NCBI GenBank assembly: GCA_030425685.1
Contig: JAUIAD010000009.1
Coordinates: 1-64,000 of the forward strand
DNA from: Gammaproteobacteria bacterium
GTDB taxonomy: Bacteria; Pseudomonadota; Gammaproteobacteria; Coxiellales; Coxiellaceae
Length of the DNA stretch: 64,000 nt
Direction of reading: 5' to 3'
The position numbers were made by a program, and so were the translations under genes. Positions 34,089 through 43,685 of the stretch are shown here, one piece after another. The notes below the pieces were generated by a model. The model searched no databases and was not told the DNA's origin. It saw nothing but the letters and a program-made list of their open reading frames with translations. Position 1 is the first letter of the stretch. Every line of letters starts with the position of its first letter.

Positions 34089-34362
34089 GTAGGGGCGCAG
34101 CATGCTGCGCCCGCTCTCGAAGACGGCAACAATTTTTTGTAATAGGGTTATCTCGCAGAGGCTCAACGTATGAGGTAAAGAGTGCGACTCAGTACCGACG
34201 CAGGAAAAAAACAGGGAGTGTAATTAGAGAAAGGAGTGCGGCTAAGCACCGACGCAGGAGGAAAGGAGGGTCTTTTGCAAAGGCGCTCAAGTCCATCCCT
34301 GGATCGCTCTGACAAAAACATCCTGTTTTTGTAAGCTTTGCAAAAGACCCTCCTTCCCTCCT
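34089..34362. repeat. Composite REP plus inverted-repeat element, copy 3 (diverged)
   Basis: REP (34089-34113), a longer spacer with duplicated ACCGACGCAGG, and the stem-loop (34256-34362). The arms read AAAGGAGGGTCTTTTGCAAA and its complement, so the A-to-G change in the left arm is matched by T-to-C in the right, unlike copies 1 and 2. It fills much of the 573-bp gap before accA; the rest (34363-34600) is AT-rich with nothing recognised. Confidence 0.8.
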
Positions 34363-34628
34363 GCTAGTTTTTTACATGTTCGGAGAAGCGGCTTAAGGAT
34401 TGGTTTGGGGTATGTGATTTTTTTAATTAATAGTGAGTGCTTTGGTATTGTGGGGAATTTCCGTGATATGTGTAAAAGATAATGGCTTGATCGAGGGGGG
34501 ATAGCAATGTTGAGTCTGTAAGCTAGGTTAGGTTCTCAATTTCACCAGGCTGAATATATTTTGCTCTGGAAGAGAGCAGGTTAGCAAGATATAATGATCG
34601 CCACCTTAATATTAAATAGAGCAAACCG

Positions 34629-35585
34629 ATGAATCTCGACTATCTAGATTTTGAACAACCGATCGCTGAGCTGCAAGAGAAAATTGATGAGCTGCGTCGA
34701 GTTGGTACCAGTCAGGACCTTAACCTGACAGAAGAAGTGGCACGTCTTGAAGAGAAAAGTGCTGCCTTAACGCGCCAGATTTTTTCATCCCTGTCGGCGC
34801 AACAAATTGTCCAATTGGCAAGGCATCCTTTGCGGCCTTATACCAATGACTACATCTCACGTATCTTTACTGATTTTGATGAGCTGCAAGGTGATAGGCA
34901 TTTCTCCAAGGCTTCAGCTATTGTTGGCGGTTTGGCGCGATTAAATGGTGAGTCTGTTATGGTAATTGGTCACCAAAAAGGACGTGCCACGAAACAAAAG
35001 GTCGAGCGCAATTTTGGCATGGCAAACCCTGAGGGTTTTCGTAAAGCGCTGCGTTTGATGAAACTGGCCGAACGTTTTAACGTGCCGGTAATTACGTTAA
35101 TTGACACGCCGGGAGCTTATCCAGGCATTGGTGCCGAAGAGCGTAACCAAAGTGAAGCGATTGCGCGTAACTTATTGGAAATGTCGCAATTAAAAACGCC
35201 GATTATCTGCGCTATTATTGGTGAAGGCTGTTCCGGTGGTGCGTTAGCTATTGGTGTGGGGGACCGCACTTTAATGCTGCAGTATTCTTACTACTCTGTT
35301 ATTTCGCCAGAAGGTTGTGCGACCATTTTGTGGAAGAGCGCTGAGAAAGCTAAAGATGCTGCTGAGGCCTTAAATTTAACTGCAAAACGCTTAAAGTCAT
35401 TGAATTTAATTGATGAAATTGTCGATGAGCCACTAGGTGGCGCACATCGACATATGGATGAAATGGCTATGCGTTTAAAAGACAGCTTAATTGCTAACTT
35501 AGCCGTACTAAAAGCCAAACCGATTGATACCGTCGTAGAAGAACGCTACCAACGCTGGTTAAGCTACGGCGCAGGCGACACCTAA
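34629..35585 (+). CDS. accA: Acetyl-CoA carboxylase carboxyltransferase subunit alpha
   Basis: With AccD it moves the carboxyl group from biotin on AccB to acetyl-CoA, the first step of fatty acid synthesis. The 318 residues match family length. [18 protein letters not shown] at the start, the carboxyltransferase core [38 protein letters not shown] and [15 protein letters not shown] are typical. The E. coli accA-tilS neighbourhood is kept, separated here by a REP. Confidence 0.97.
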   Translation: MNLDYLDFEQPIAELQEKIDELRRVGTSQDLNLTEEVARLEEKSAALTRQIFSSLSAQQIVQLARHPLRPYTNDYISRIFTDFDELQGDRHFSKASAIVGGLARLNGESVMVIGHQKGRATKQKVERNFGMANPEGFRKALRLMKLAERFNVPVITLIDTPGAYPGIGAEERNQSEAIARNLLEMSQLKTPIICAIIGEGCSGGALAIGVGDRTLMLQYSYYSVISPEGCATILWKSAEKAKDAAEALNLTAKRLKSLNLIDEIVDEPLGGAHRHMDEMAMRLKDSLIANLAVLKAKPIDTVVEERYQRWLSYGAGDT

Positions 35586-35603
35586 AAAACTCCAACTGCA
35601 GGT

Positions 35604-35628
35604 GTAGGGGCGCAGCATGCTGCGCCCG
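35604..35628. repeat. REP palindrome between accA and tilS
   Basis: A full-length copy of GTAGGGGCGCAGCATGCTGC ending GCCCG, 19 bp after the accA stop and 11 bp before the chosen tilS ATG. It therefore occupies the place where the tilS ribosome binding site would be. Confidence 0.85.
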
Positions 35629-35639
35629 CCTTGACCCAA

Positions 35640-36884
35640 ATGAATATCGATAACATCCTAACATCACTAACCAACAAAAAGCACTATTGCATTGCCTACA
35701 GCGGCGGCATAGATTCGCACGTACTACTACACTTGTCAGCACAAATAAAAACATGCAACATCCGAGCCGTTCATATTAACCACGGCTTTAGTGTCAATGC
35801 CAATGAATGGGAAAGACACTGCCAGCAAGTATGTGAAAACCTGGCTATTCCATTTTCAGCCTATCGCCTAGCGATAAAAATAAACCCCGGCGATAGCCTA
35901 GAAGCAGTGGCACGTGAGCAGCGTTATGCCCAATTTAAAAAAATACTGCAAGACAATGAGTGTTTGTTAACGGCACACAATGCAGATGATCAAGTAGAAA
36001 CTGTATTTTTACAATTAATGCGTGGAGCAGGGGTTAAAGGATTGGCGGCGATGCCTTTGGCTGATGACAGTAATACCCATTTAAGACCGTTATTGCCGAT
36101 TAGTCGTCAGGCTATCGAAGCCTATGCGCAAAGTAATAATCTTCAATGGATTGAAGATGAAAGCAATCAAGATCAGCGTTTTGATCGTAATTATTTTCGC
36201 CATCAGGTGTTGCCGGTAATAAAAAAACGTTGGCCGCAGGCGCTGCAGACAGTGGCACGCTCCGCTAAACATTGTGGTGAAGCAGCGGATTTATTAACAG
36301 AATTGGCAATGCTTGATCTAAAAAAATGCGTTAAAGATAAATTTCTTGTTATGGATTATTTGTTAACGTTGCCAGCGGCGCGTCAGCGCAATACATTGCG
36401 AGTATGGATTGATAATAAAGGCTTTGGTTTGCCAACTACGGCTCAACTTGAGCAAATACGTAAAGATGTATTGTTGTCTGATCTGGCAGCATCGCCGTGC
36501 TTGCGTTGGGAGCAGCAAGAGATCCGTCGCTATAAAAATAGGTTGTATGTTATGCCGGTGTCTACAGGTGATGAGGGTGATAAAATACTGCAGTTTTATT
36601 GGCAAAATATCAAGAAAAAAATTGCTGAGGGTCAGTGTGGTTATTTAAATATTAACGATATGGTTTTGCGATTTCGCCAAGGTGGTGAGCGAATTCGTCC
36701 CGCCGGGCGAAAAGAAACGCAGACATTAAAGAATTTATTGCAACAATGGCAAGTCCCGCCGTGGGAACGGGGGCGTATTCCCTTGCTTTATTATAGGGGT
36801 GAGCTTGTAGCGGTGTTGGGTTATTGTAGTAAGGAAGGGTTTCAAGTTTTAGAATATTTACAACCAGAATTTGTTGCAAGTTAA
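35640..36884 (+). CDS. tilS: tRNA(Ile)-lysidine synthase
   Basis: Converts the wobble cytidine of tRNA-Ile2(CAU) to lysidine with ATP and lysine, essential for reading AUA. The PP-loop motif YSGGIDSHVLLHL is near residue 22, followed by LEAVAREQRYAQF and TAHNADDQVETVFLQLMRGAG. The C-terminal domain (ERIRPAGRKETQTLKNLLQQ, PPWERGRIPLLY) is complete. ATG 35640 is preferred over TTG 35631. No Shine-Dalgarno is visible because a REP abuts the start, so translation may be weak or coupled to accA. Confidence 0.93.
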   Translation: MNIDNILTSLTNKKHYCIAYSGGIDSHVLLHLSAQIKTCNIRAVHINHGFSVNANEWERHCQQVCENLAIPFSAYRLAIKINPGDSLEAVAREQRYAQFKKILQDNECLLTAHNADDQVETVFLQLMRGAGVKGLAAMPLADDSNTHLRPLLPISRQAIEAYAQSNNLQWIEDESNQDQRFDRNYFRHQVLPVIKKRWPQALQTVARSAKHCGEAADLLTELAMLDLKKCVKDKFLVMDYLLTLPAARQRNTLRVWIDNKGFGLPTTAQLEQIRKDVLLSDLAASPCLRWEQQEIRRYKNRLYVMPVSTGDEGDKILQFYWQNIKKKIAEGQCGYLNINDMVLRFRQGGERIRPAGRKETQTLKNLLQQWQVPPWERGRIPLLYYRGELVAVLGYCSKEGFQVLEYLQPEFVAS

Positions 36885-36902
36885 GTTTATGTAAAATCTT
36901 TA

Positions 36903-36924
36903 TGGGCGCAGCATCCCGCGCCCG
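36903..36924. repeat. Degenerate REP palindrome
   Basis: TGGGCGCAGCATCCCGCGCCCG between convergent tilS and the 39060 gene; the right half of the centre is altered. Confidence 0.55.
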
Positions 36925-36951
36925 TAAGAGATTTAAATTGATATTTAAGTT

Positions 36952-39060
36952 TTATTGCTGAGAAAATGAGCCTAGGGTATTGATGGGTGTCCCCGTCATT
37001 CCATAAACGGCGTCAAGATCGCTGGAATCATCCTCATCATCATAATGTTCTCCATCTGGTGGTAGTAATTTACTTTTTTCGGTTGTAGCTTTACCGCCAG
37101 AAGCTTGAGTAGATTGTGCATCGGTAGTTGCATTTTTATCTGTGTTATTTCCTATATTACGCTCGTCAAATATGCTACCAGTCCTGAGTCTGCTTACTCG
37201 AGTCATCTGTGTTTGAATCCTTGAATCAGCAACTTCACCACCCATATCCTTATAAAGCTCTTTGAGAATTTTAATTGAGTTATAAAAAGCAGGTGAGCCT
37301 TTGTAGAAACACCAAAACACTGCTTGGAGAAAGTTACCTAAACCAACAACGACAGCAATTGTATCAGGAAGAGCTGGGTTATCATCAAAGTATTGTTTTA
37401 GTCCTGGATGCTTGCTAGCAAGAATGGCTATGGTTGCAACTGTATTAAATATAGCATTAGCGCCAAAGCCTAAGCTATCACCACATACTGTTGCGATAAA
37501 TAGGCGCCATATTTTTTTATAGTACTTTGTTGCTTGTTTCGATCTGCTATCAGCAGGCTTCCAGCCTTTATCGATAGCTTTATAAAGTGGAATCAGTCCT
37601 GTGCTAATTGATAAGATAACGGACGTAACGACAGCGCAAAAGGTCAGTCCGTCCTCTTGCCATTCTTTAAGCTCAATTGAGGTGCCAAGCAAAAAGTTAA
37701 TGTAATCGCTTAATACCGTTTCCATTCCCTTAACGGTGTAAAAGTAAGCGGTTACGGCATTGTAGGGGATGGAAGAAAGCAAGCTAACCACTAGGGAAAT
37801 AATGAATGCTGCCCAGTTAATATCGGGGCGGATCCAGTTTCTCATGTGGTTTATGAGTGAGCGAATTTCTTTATTGATGCCATTACCTTTTAGCACATTG
37901 TTGATGCGGGTTTTTCCAATCCAGCTAGCAAGAGAAAAGATGATTAGGGCGATGGTTCTCGTGGCGTATGAGCTGGTGTTTTGAATCCCAAATACTTTGC
38001 TTTGCGAGTGTATCCCCGTTAGAAAGACGACCAGTCCAGGAAAGCCTTTAGCAATAGACCAACGTAATAATGCCAGGCAAGCTTTTATAGAATTCCATAT
38101 AAAGCTTAAAGGTTGGCATTGAATGAAGTTATCGTATAACTGTAAACCCCAAGATTTAGACGAGTAGACGATAATTTCTTTGATATTTTGTAACTGGGAT
38201 GCAATTGTTATTTTTCGGCTGCTAACCAGAATAAAATTCTTTTGGGGGTTTTCTGCAGCTAATGTTTGTAATTGTTTTTGCAGTTCAGTTTCATTGTCGT
38301 AGTCTATTGCTTCGAGGCCAGCGTATGTTTTTTTTAAAATAAGTACCAGCGCTTCAAGGTTGCGGTAGTCATTGCTATGGGTGTTAAATGTTTCTATATC
38401 ATTACTGTTTATGCATAAAACAGTTATTGTATGGTCGTCAGAAATTGTTTTTGTTTTTCTTTCGGCGGGCATATCTATGGCGGTTTCGTCTCCTGAATCA
38501 GCGTTGGATTTATACTGTTGTGCAGAGGCTGGCGGTGGGCCGTATTGTGAGGGTCTTGCCACAACTTCTCTTTTCAAGGGTTCTTTGTGAATGCTAGCAT
38601 CATTCAACGCATAAAATGTCTTGACTGACCAATCCTGCCGCTTACTATTCCATAATCGTTTGAATATAAAATTTTGGTCTGAGTTTAGTTCTAATACTTT
38701 TTGTGGTTTGCTGATACTCATTGCAACCTTGGAAAAGTAATTTGAAAAGGTGGTGTTAAATGCATTCCATATATTTAAAAAGTCGATAAGCCCTTGTGGT
38801 GCTTTATCCTCGAGTAGATTTTGTAGTGAAAACCAGTTTACTAAGACGTTGTAAAGAGGGAAGGATATTGCCTGAAATAAAAGGTAAGACTTTTCCCATC
38901 GGTTCGCTTTGGTGATACTTCTAATGCGTAGTCCAACAACATAGTTTTTTTCTGCTTTTTTCCTTAGGTTGAGTTTTGTCTCGCTTGGTTGGTCTTTTTT
39001 CTCATCGTTACTGTCTTGTAAGCTGGAGGGATCGGATGGGGCGCTTGCGCTTGTTGGCAT
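36952..39060 (-). CDS. Large membrane-rich effector candidate with acidic tail
   Basis: A 702-residue protein with a disordered charged N-terminus (about 1-45), a hydrophobic segment near 60-85, a soluble middle (about 110-315) with a Ser/Asp-rich linker, and about six transmembrane segments between 320 and 600 (for example FPGLVVFLTGI, WAAFIISLVVSLLSSIPYN, FCAVVTSVILSISTGLIPLY, IAVVVGLGNFLQAVFWCFY). The C-terminal 80 residues are disordered with an acidic block HYDDEDDSSDLDAVYG. AGGGAG precedes the ATG. No family is recognised. A weaker PmrA-type box is upstream. The design suggests a secreted protein inserting in host membranes. Confidence 0.6.
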   Translation of the reverse strand: MPTSASAPSDPSSLQDSNDEKKDQPSETKLNLRKKAEKNYVVGLRIRSITKANRWEKSYLLFQAISFPLYNVLVNWFSLQNLLEDKAPQGLIDFLNIWNAFNTTFSNYFSKVAMSISKPQKVLELNSDQNFIFKRLWNSKRQDWSVKTFYALNDASIHKEPLKREVVARPSQYGPPPASAQQYKSNADSGDETAIDMPAERKTKTISDDHTITVLCINSNDIETFNTHSNDYRNLEALVLILKKTYAGLEAIDYDNETELQKQLQTLAAENPQKNFILVSSRKITIASQLQNIKEIIVYSSKSWGLQLYDNFIQCQPLSFIWNSIKACLALLRWSIAKGFPGLVVFLTGIHSQSKVFGIQNTSSYATRTIALIIFSLASWIGKTRINNVLKGNGINKEIRSLINHMRNWIRPDINWAAFIISLVVSLLSSIPYNAVTAYFYTVKGMETVLSDYINFLLGTSIELKEWQEDGLTFCAVVTSVILSISTGLIPLYKAIDKGWKPADSRSKQATKYYKKIWRLFIATVCGDSLGFGANAIFNTVATIAILASKHPGLKQYFDDNPALPDTIAVVVGLGNFLQAVFWCFYKGSPAFYNSIKILKELYKDMGGEVADSRIQTQMTRVSRLRTGSIFDERNIGNNTDKNATTDAQSTQASGGKATTEKSKLLPPDGEHYDDEDDSSDLDAVYGMTGTPINTLGSFSQQ

Positions 39061-39091
39061 AGAATTTCTCCCTGAAATGTTTTGAAAAATA

Positions 39092-39125
39092 AAAATAGAA
39101 TATATTTTTTTAATATTTATTTAAG
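39092..39125 (-). promoter_or_regulatory. Weak PmrA-type box for the 39060 gene
   Basis: Minus strand: CTTAAATAA-AT-ATTAAAAAA (39125-39106), then 7-8 nt to CTATTT/TATTTT (39098-39092). The period is right, but both half sites lack the final T of TTAAT and the region is very AT-rich, so this is the least certain member. Confidence 0.4.
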
Positions 39126-39213
39126 AAAAACAGTGGGTAAAATAAATATTTTTCACAAGCTATCCAATGTTGGAGAATTTGTCAAATTAAATCTTTTTCA
39201 GTTTTTGGTAAAG

Positions 39214-39771
39214 CTAAAAGTCGTATGCGTTTAAAGGTGTGAGCGAGCGATTCGGATTTAAAGAATCTAAATGCCATTTGAGTGGGTTATTAAGAATATA
39301 TTGTTGGATTTGATTTAAGTCGGTTTCGTTACGAACGATATGTTCGTAATAGTTTTTTTGCCAGATGTTTAATTCTTTTTGTTGTTGGGTTGATCGAGAT
39401 TGACGTGTTGCTGCTGATTTGAAGCTTCTTATGATGGTGGCTAGGGATTGGGGTGGTAGCTTGGTAGATGGTTGTTTGTTTAAGTGTAAATTGGGTTGTT
39501 GTTTTTCAATATAGATAATGGCGTGGAAATGATTGGACATAACCACGAACTCGTTTAGCATTGCAAAGTGAAAGTGCTTGGTAGTTTGTTCCCAGGTTGT
39601 TTTTACGATGTTGCCTATTGACGATAATGAGATTTTTTCGTCTTTAATGTTTCCAAATATACATCTGCGTTTATAGGAGCAGATTGTAATGTAATAATAC
39701 CCTGTTTGACGGTAGTCGTATTCTTTTAGCCGTATTGAGCGGCGGTTTGGGAGTTTTATTTTTTTATTCAT
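39214..39771 (-). CDS. RAYT (REP-associated tyrosine transposase, Y1/HUH type)
   Basis: A 185-residue single-strand DNA transposase of the IS200-like Y1 superfamily. The start RLKEYDYRQTGYYYITICSY, the metal-binding HUH-type motif VVMSNHFHAII (about residue 75) and the catalytic Tyr region WQKNYYEHIVRNE (about 140) are those of RAYTs that act on REP palindromes. The gene appears intact. The start side faces a REPIN array (39819-40273), the classical REPtron layout. RAYTs are usually single-copy and domesticated rather than self-copying. Confidence 0.88.
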   Translation of the reverse strand: MNKKIKLPNRRSIRLKEYDYRQTGYYYITICSYKRRCIFGNIKDEKISLSSIGNIVKTTWEQTTKHFHFAMLNEFVVMSNHFHAIIYIEKQQPNLHLNKQPSTKLPPQSLATIIRSFKSAATRQSRSTQQQKELNIWQKNYYEHIVRNETDLNQIQQYILNNPLKWHLDSLNPNRSLTPLNAYDF

Positions 39772-39818
39772 AGGCGAGTATTGTAGCTCATATTGTTATG
39801 ATCGTTCTATACCGTAAT

Positions 39819-40273
39819 GTAGACACAGTATGCTGCGCTAGCAACATCTGTGGCACCTTATCGTCTATAGCCATTCACACGCAAACGGGCACAGCATGCT
39901 GTGCCCCTACGGGTTCTTAATTGTTTATGAGTCAACCGCATACCAAACGGTTCTTAATTGATTATGGGTAAAACGCACACCAAACATCCAAACGCAAAAA
40001 TGTAGGGGCGCAGCATGCTGCGCCCGTAAACATCTGTGGCACCTTATCGTCTATAGCCATTCACACGCAAACGGGCACAGCATGCTGTGCCCCTACGGGT
40101 TCTTAATTGTTTATGAGTCAACCGCATACCAAACGGTTCTTAATTGTTTATGGGTAAAGCGCACACCAAACATCCAAACGCAAAAATGTAGGGGCGCAGC
40201 ATGCTGCGCCCGCAAACATCCGTGGCACTTATCGTCTACAGCTATTCAACGTAAGCGGGCACAACGCCCCATC
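39819..40273. repeat. REPIN array: tandem 186-bp units of inverted REP pairs
   Basis: REPs of one orientation at 39819-39841 (degenerate), 40002-40026 and 40188-40212 alternate with inverted copies at 39886-39910, 40072-40096 and 40255-40273 (decayed). Internal sequences (GTGGCACCTTATCGTCTATA, GGTTCTTAATTGTTTATG, CACACCAAACATCCAAACGC) repeat with a 186-bp period. It lies beside the RAYT gene and fills the gap to lepA. It is not a CRISPR, because the segments between palindromes are themselves repeats. Confidence 0.88.
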
Positions 40274-40369
40274 TAAGCAAAACAATCCCATCACCATTGC
40301 AGCTATGCCTTGAAAATGATTCCTGGTACTATAACCCCTTTTATTATTGCGGAAATCAGTGAACGACAC

Positions 40370-42190
40370 ATGAGCGCCAATAGCGACAAGACTGAACAAC
40401 AAAATATTCGAAACTTTTCAATTATTGCACATATTGACCATGGCAAATCCACCTTGGCTGATCGTTTTATTCAGGTGTGCGGTGGCCTATCTGAGCGCGA
40501 GATGAAATCTCAAGTGCTTGATTCTATGGATATTGAGCGTGAGCGCGGCATTACCATTAAGGCGCAGAGTGTTACTTTAAATTATGAGGCTGAAGACGGT
40601 AATACCTACCAGCTTAACTTTATCGATACGCCTGGACATGTCGACTTCGCCTACGAGGTATCGCGCTCCCTATCAGCCTGTGAAGGGGCCCTATTAGTAG
40701 TCGACGCTGCCCAAGGCGTAGAAGCACAAACGGTAGCCACCTGCTATACAGCAATTGAACAAGGCTTGGAGGTTTTGCCAGTTCTCAACAAGATCGATTT
40801 GCCACAAGCAGACCCCGATCGGGCACGACAAGAGATCGAAGATGTTATTGGTATTGAAGCGTTAGAAGCCATAGAAGTCAGCGCCAAAGCTGGCATTGGC
40901 GTCAAAGATCTCTTAGAAAAACTAGTAGCAACAATCCCGTCACCAGAGGGCGATGCCCAAGCGCCACTGCAAGCATTGATTATTGACTCTTGGTTTGATA
41001 GTTATCTCGGTGTTGTTTCCTTGGTTCGTATCAAACAAGGTACGCTAAAGAAAGGCGAAAAAATCAAGGTAATGTCTACCGGCAAAGATTATATCGCTGA
41101 CCAAGTTGGAATTTTTACACCAAAACGTGAACCACTCGAAGCATTAAATGTTGGCGAAGTGGGCTTTGTGGTTGCTGGTATCAAAGATATTTTTGGCGCA
41201 CCGGTGGGTGATACTTTAACCCATGCTAAACATTCAGCAGACGAACCTTTGCCTGGTTTTAAGCAAGTTAAACCACAGGTATTTGCGGGCATGTTTCCAG
41301 TGAGTTCCGATGATTATGAGTCTTTTCGCGAAGCGCTAGCGAAATTACGTATCAATGACGCGGCACTTTTCTACGAACCTGAATCTTCCGATGCGTTAGG
41401 CTTTGGTTTTCGTTGTGGTTTTCTAGGTATGTTGCACATGGAAATTGTGCAAGAGCGCTTGGAACGTGAATACGATTTAGATTTAATTACCACTGCACCA
41501 ACCGTCATTTATGAAATTGTGATGAAATCGGGTGAAACCATCCATATTGATAACCCCAGTCAATTACCAGAAGCGGGTAAAGTGGATGAGGTTCGTGAGC
41601 CGATTGCAGTTGCTAATATGTTAGTGCCGCAGGAATATTTAGGCGCTGTTATTACGCTATGCGTAGAAAAACGCGGCGTACAAAAAAAATTAACCTACTT
41701 AAGTAATCAAGTAGCGTTAACCTATGAAATTCCAATGAGCGAAGTGGTGCTAGACTTTTTTGATCGCTTAAAATCGGTCAGCCGAGGTTTCGCTTCTCTA
41801 GATTATTCATTCGACCACTTTGAAGCTGCAGATTTAGTGAAGCTAGATGTATTAATTAGTGGCGATAAGGTTGATGCACTGGCGGTAATTGTCCATCGTG
41901 ATAACTCAATGCAGCGCGGACGAGAATTAACCGAGCGATTAAAAGAATTAATTCCCCGGCAAATGTTTGATATCGCCATTCAGGCAGCGATCGGCGCGAA
42001 AATTATTGCGCGCACAACAGTAAAAGCATTGCGAAAAAATGTAACCGCCAAATGTTATGGTGGTGATATTTCACGAAAACGTAAATTGTTAGAAAAACAA
42101 AAGGCGGGTAAAAAGCGGATGAAACAAGTTGGGAAAGTGTCTATCCCACAAGAAGCATTTTTAGCCGTACTAAAGGTTGATAAAAAATAA
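40370..42190 (+). CDS. lepA: Translation elongation factor 4 (LepA)
   Basis: A ribosome-bound GTPase acting on stalled or mistranslocated elongation and on 30S biogenesis. G1 is [14 protein letters not shown]2 [12 protein letters not shown]3 DTPGHVDF, G4 NKIDLPQAD. The EF-4-specific C-terminal domain ([20 protein letters not shown]) is present. I start at [20 protein letters not shown], giving 606 residues near family length; an earlier TTG/ATG would add a non-conserved extension. It leads the conserved lepA-lepB-rnc-era-recO-pdxJ cluster. Confidence 0.95.
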   Translation: MSANSDKTEQQNIRNFSIIAHIDHGKSTLADRFIQVCGGLSEREMKSQVLDSMDIERERGITIKAQSVTLNYEAEDGNTYQLNFIDTPGHVDFAYEVSRSLSACEGALLVVDAAQGVEAQTVATCYTAIEQGLEVLPVLNKIDLPQADPDRARQEIEDVIGIEALEAIEVSAKAGIGVKDLLEKLVATIPSPEGDAQAPLQALIIDSWFDSYLGVVSLVRIKQGTLKKGEKIKVMSTGKDYIADQVGIFTPKREPLEALNVGEVGFVVAGIKDIFGAPVGDTLTHAKHSADEPLPGFKQVKPQVFAGMFPVSSDDYESFREALAKLRINDAALFYEPESSDALGFGFRCGFLGMLHMEIVQERLEREYDLDLITTAPTVIYEIVMKSGETIHIDNPSQLPEAGKVDEVREPIAVANMLVPQEYLGAVITLCVEKRGVQKKLTYLSNQVALTYEIPMSEVVLDFFDRLKSVSRGFASLDYSFDHFEAADLVKLDVLISGDKVDALAVIVHRDNSMQRGRELTERLKELIPRQMFDIAIQAAIGAKIIARTTVKALRKNVTAKCYGGDISRKRKLLEKQKAGKKRMKQVGKVSIPQEAFLAVLKVDKK

Positions 42191-42225
42191 GTGTATATTG
42201 AGTTTTTTAAGAGTATGAGGGTGTG

Positions 42226-43005
42226 ATGTACCACGGTTTTGCATTTTATTTATTATTGGCAGTGATTGTCACTGGGCTGATTATGCTTTTTGACAAAATA
42301 TACTTATATAAAAAACGTTGCTTAACAAAATCGCCACAGCCTCTTTTAGTGGAATATGCGCGTTCACTATTCCCAGTATTATTAACTGTTTTATTGGTGC
42401 GTTCGTTCCTTATTCAGCCGTATCGTGTGCCGACAGGTTCCTTGGAGCCAACGATTATGCCGGGTGATTTTATTGCGGTAAATCAATTTGCTTATGGTCT
42501 GCATATGCCGGCAACGGATATTACCTTGATACCAACTGGAAGCCCCAAAAGAGGCGATATCGCTCTATTTCGTTGGCCGAAGAATCCAAATATCATTTTT
42601 GTAAAGCGGGTAATTGGTTTGCCAGGTGATCATATTGTTTATAAAAATAAAACCTTGACGATCAATGGTAAAATAGCCAAGCAAACATTTATAAAAAATA
42701 TGGAAGATTTTGGCGATATGCCGGGCGATGAGCGCAGGGTGGAGCTTAAAGAAGAAGCGCTTAGCAATGTAAAGCATAAAATATTTGTGCAAGCCTATGG
42801 TGGAGAGTTAAAAAAAATTAACTTGGTGGTTCCAGCGGGTCATTATTTTATGATGGGCGATAACCGAGATAATAGTGATGATAGTCGTTTCTGGGGGTTT
42901 GTACCAAAGAAATATTTAATTGGTAAAGCGTTTGGTATTTGGATGAGTTGGGACCCTGTGCATCATCATGTGCGTTGGAACCGCATTGGTAAAGCGATTC
43001 ATTAG
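42226..43005 (+). CDS. lepB: Signal peptidase I
   Basis: An inner-membrane Ser/Lys protease that removes signal peptides from exported proteins. Two N-terminal membrane segments (about 5-22 and 45-62) precede the catalytic domain. The nucleophile is Ser72 in YRVPTGSLEPTIMPGD, where the usual SGSM reads TGSL. The general base is Lys127 in FVKRVIGLPGD, and box E is MGDNRDNSDDSRFWGFVP. GAGGG precedes the ATG. At 259 residues it is shorter than the E. coli enzyme, like many other proteobacterial ones. Confidence 0.95.
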   Translation: MYHGFAFYLLLAVIVTGLIMLFDKIYLYKKRCLTKSPQPLLVEYARSLFPVLLTVLLVRSFLIQPYRVPTGSLEPTIMPGDFIAVNQFAYGLHMPATDITLIPTGSPKRGDIALFRWPKNPNIIFVKRVIGLPGDHIVYKNKTLTINGKIAKQTFIKNMEDFGDMPGDERRVELKEEALSNVKHKIFVQAYGGELKKINLVVPAGHYFMMGDNRDNSDDSRFWGFVPKKYLIGKAFGIWMSWDPVHHHVRWNRIGKAIH

Positions 43006-43013
43006 GAGTATTT

Positions 43014-43685
43014 ATGTCAACTGGCTTAGAAGATTTGGCAAAAAAATTAGGCCACAAATTTTTTAGTTTAACCTTATTAGAAACCGCTTTAACGCATCGT
43101 AGTTATGGTACACCTAATAACGAGCGTTTAGAGTTTTTGGGCGATTCTGTCTTGGGCTTGGTAATTACTGAAGAATTATATCAGCGTCATTTGCAGATTA
43201 AAGAAGGTGGCTTAAGTCGCATGCGAGCTTCTTTGGTTAATGGCGAAGTATTGGCGAAGTTAGCCGGTGATTTGGGTATTAGTAAATATTTACGTTTGGG
43301 TGTGGGTGAGAAAAAAACGGGTGGTAGTCATCGTACCTCGATACTAGCGGATGCGATGGAAGCCATTATTGGTGCCATTTATTTAGACGGCGGTGTGGAA
43401 AAAGTCAGGGAATTAATTATAGAGTGGTATGGAGAGCGAGTTGACGATCTTTCAACCATGACACCAGAGAAAGATCCAAAATCACGTTTACAAGAGTGGT
43501 TGCAAGCACGCCGATTGCCGTTGCCAAAATACAAAGTTAAGTCGGGTGGCGAGGCGCACGCACAGACATTTACAGCCATGTGCTCGGTTGAAGGCTTGCC
43601 GCATCAAGCTACGGGCGTGAGCACCAATCGTCGTTCTGCTGAGCAGGCCGCCGCGCAACATTATTTGGAATTATTAGATGAGTAA
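43014..43685 (+). CDS. rnc: Ribonuclease III
   Basis: The double-strand-specific endoribonuclease for rRNA processing and antisense regulation. The signature NERLEFLGDSVLGLVI and the second acidic cluster DAMEAIIGAIYLDGG give the metal site. The C-terminal double-stranded RNA-binding domain (about 150-223, DPKSRLQEWLQ, AEQAAAQHYLELL) is complete. AGGAG precedes the ATG and the end overlaps era by 8 bp. Confidence 0.97.
   Translation: MSTGLEDLAKKLGHKFFSLTLLETALTHRSYGTPNNERLEFLGDSVLGLVITEELYQRHLQIKEGGLSRMRASLVNGEVLAKLAGDLGISKYLRLGVGEKKTGGSHRTSILADAMEAIIGAIYLDGGVEKVRELIIEWYGERVDDLSTMTPEKDPKSRLQEWLQARRLPLPKYKVKSGGEAHAQTFTAMCSVEGLPHQATGVSTNRRSAEQAAAQHYLELLDE

Noticed and set aside
35494-35754. 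86-codon minus-strand frame over the accA/tilS junction
   Set aside because: It runs antisense through accA, a REP and tilS; shadow of real genes.
39819-40273. CRISPR-like array of palindromes at regular spacing
   Set aside because: The segments between palindromes are themselves copies of each other, and no cas genes are near; it is a REPIN array.
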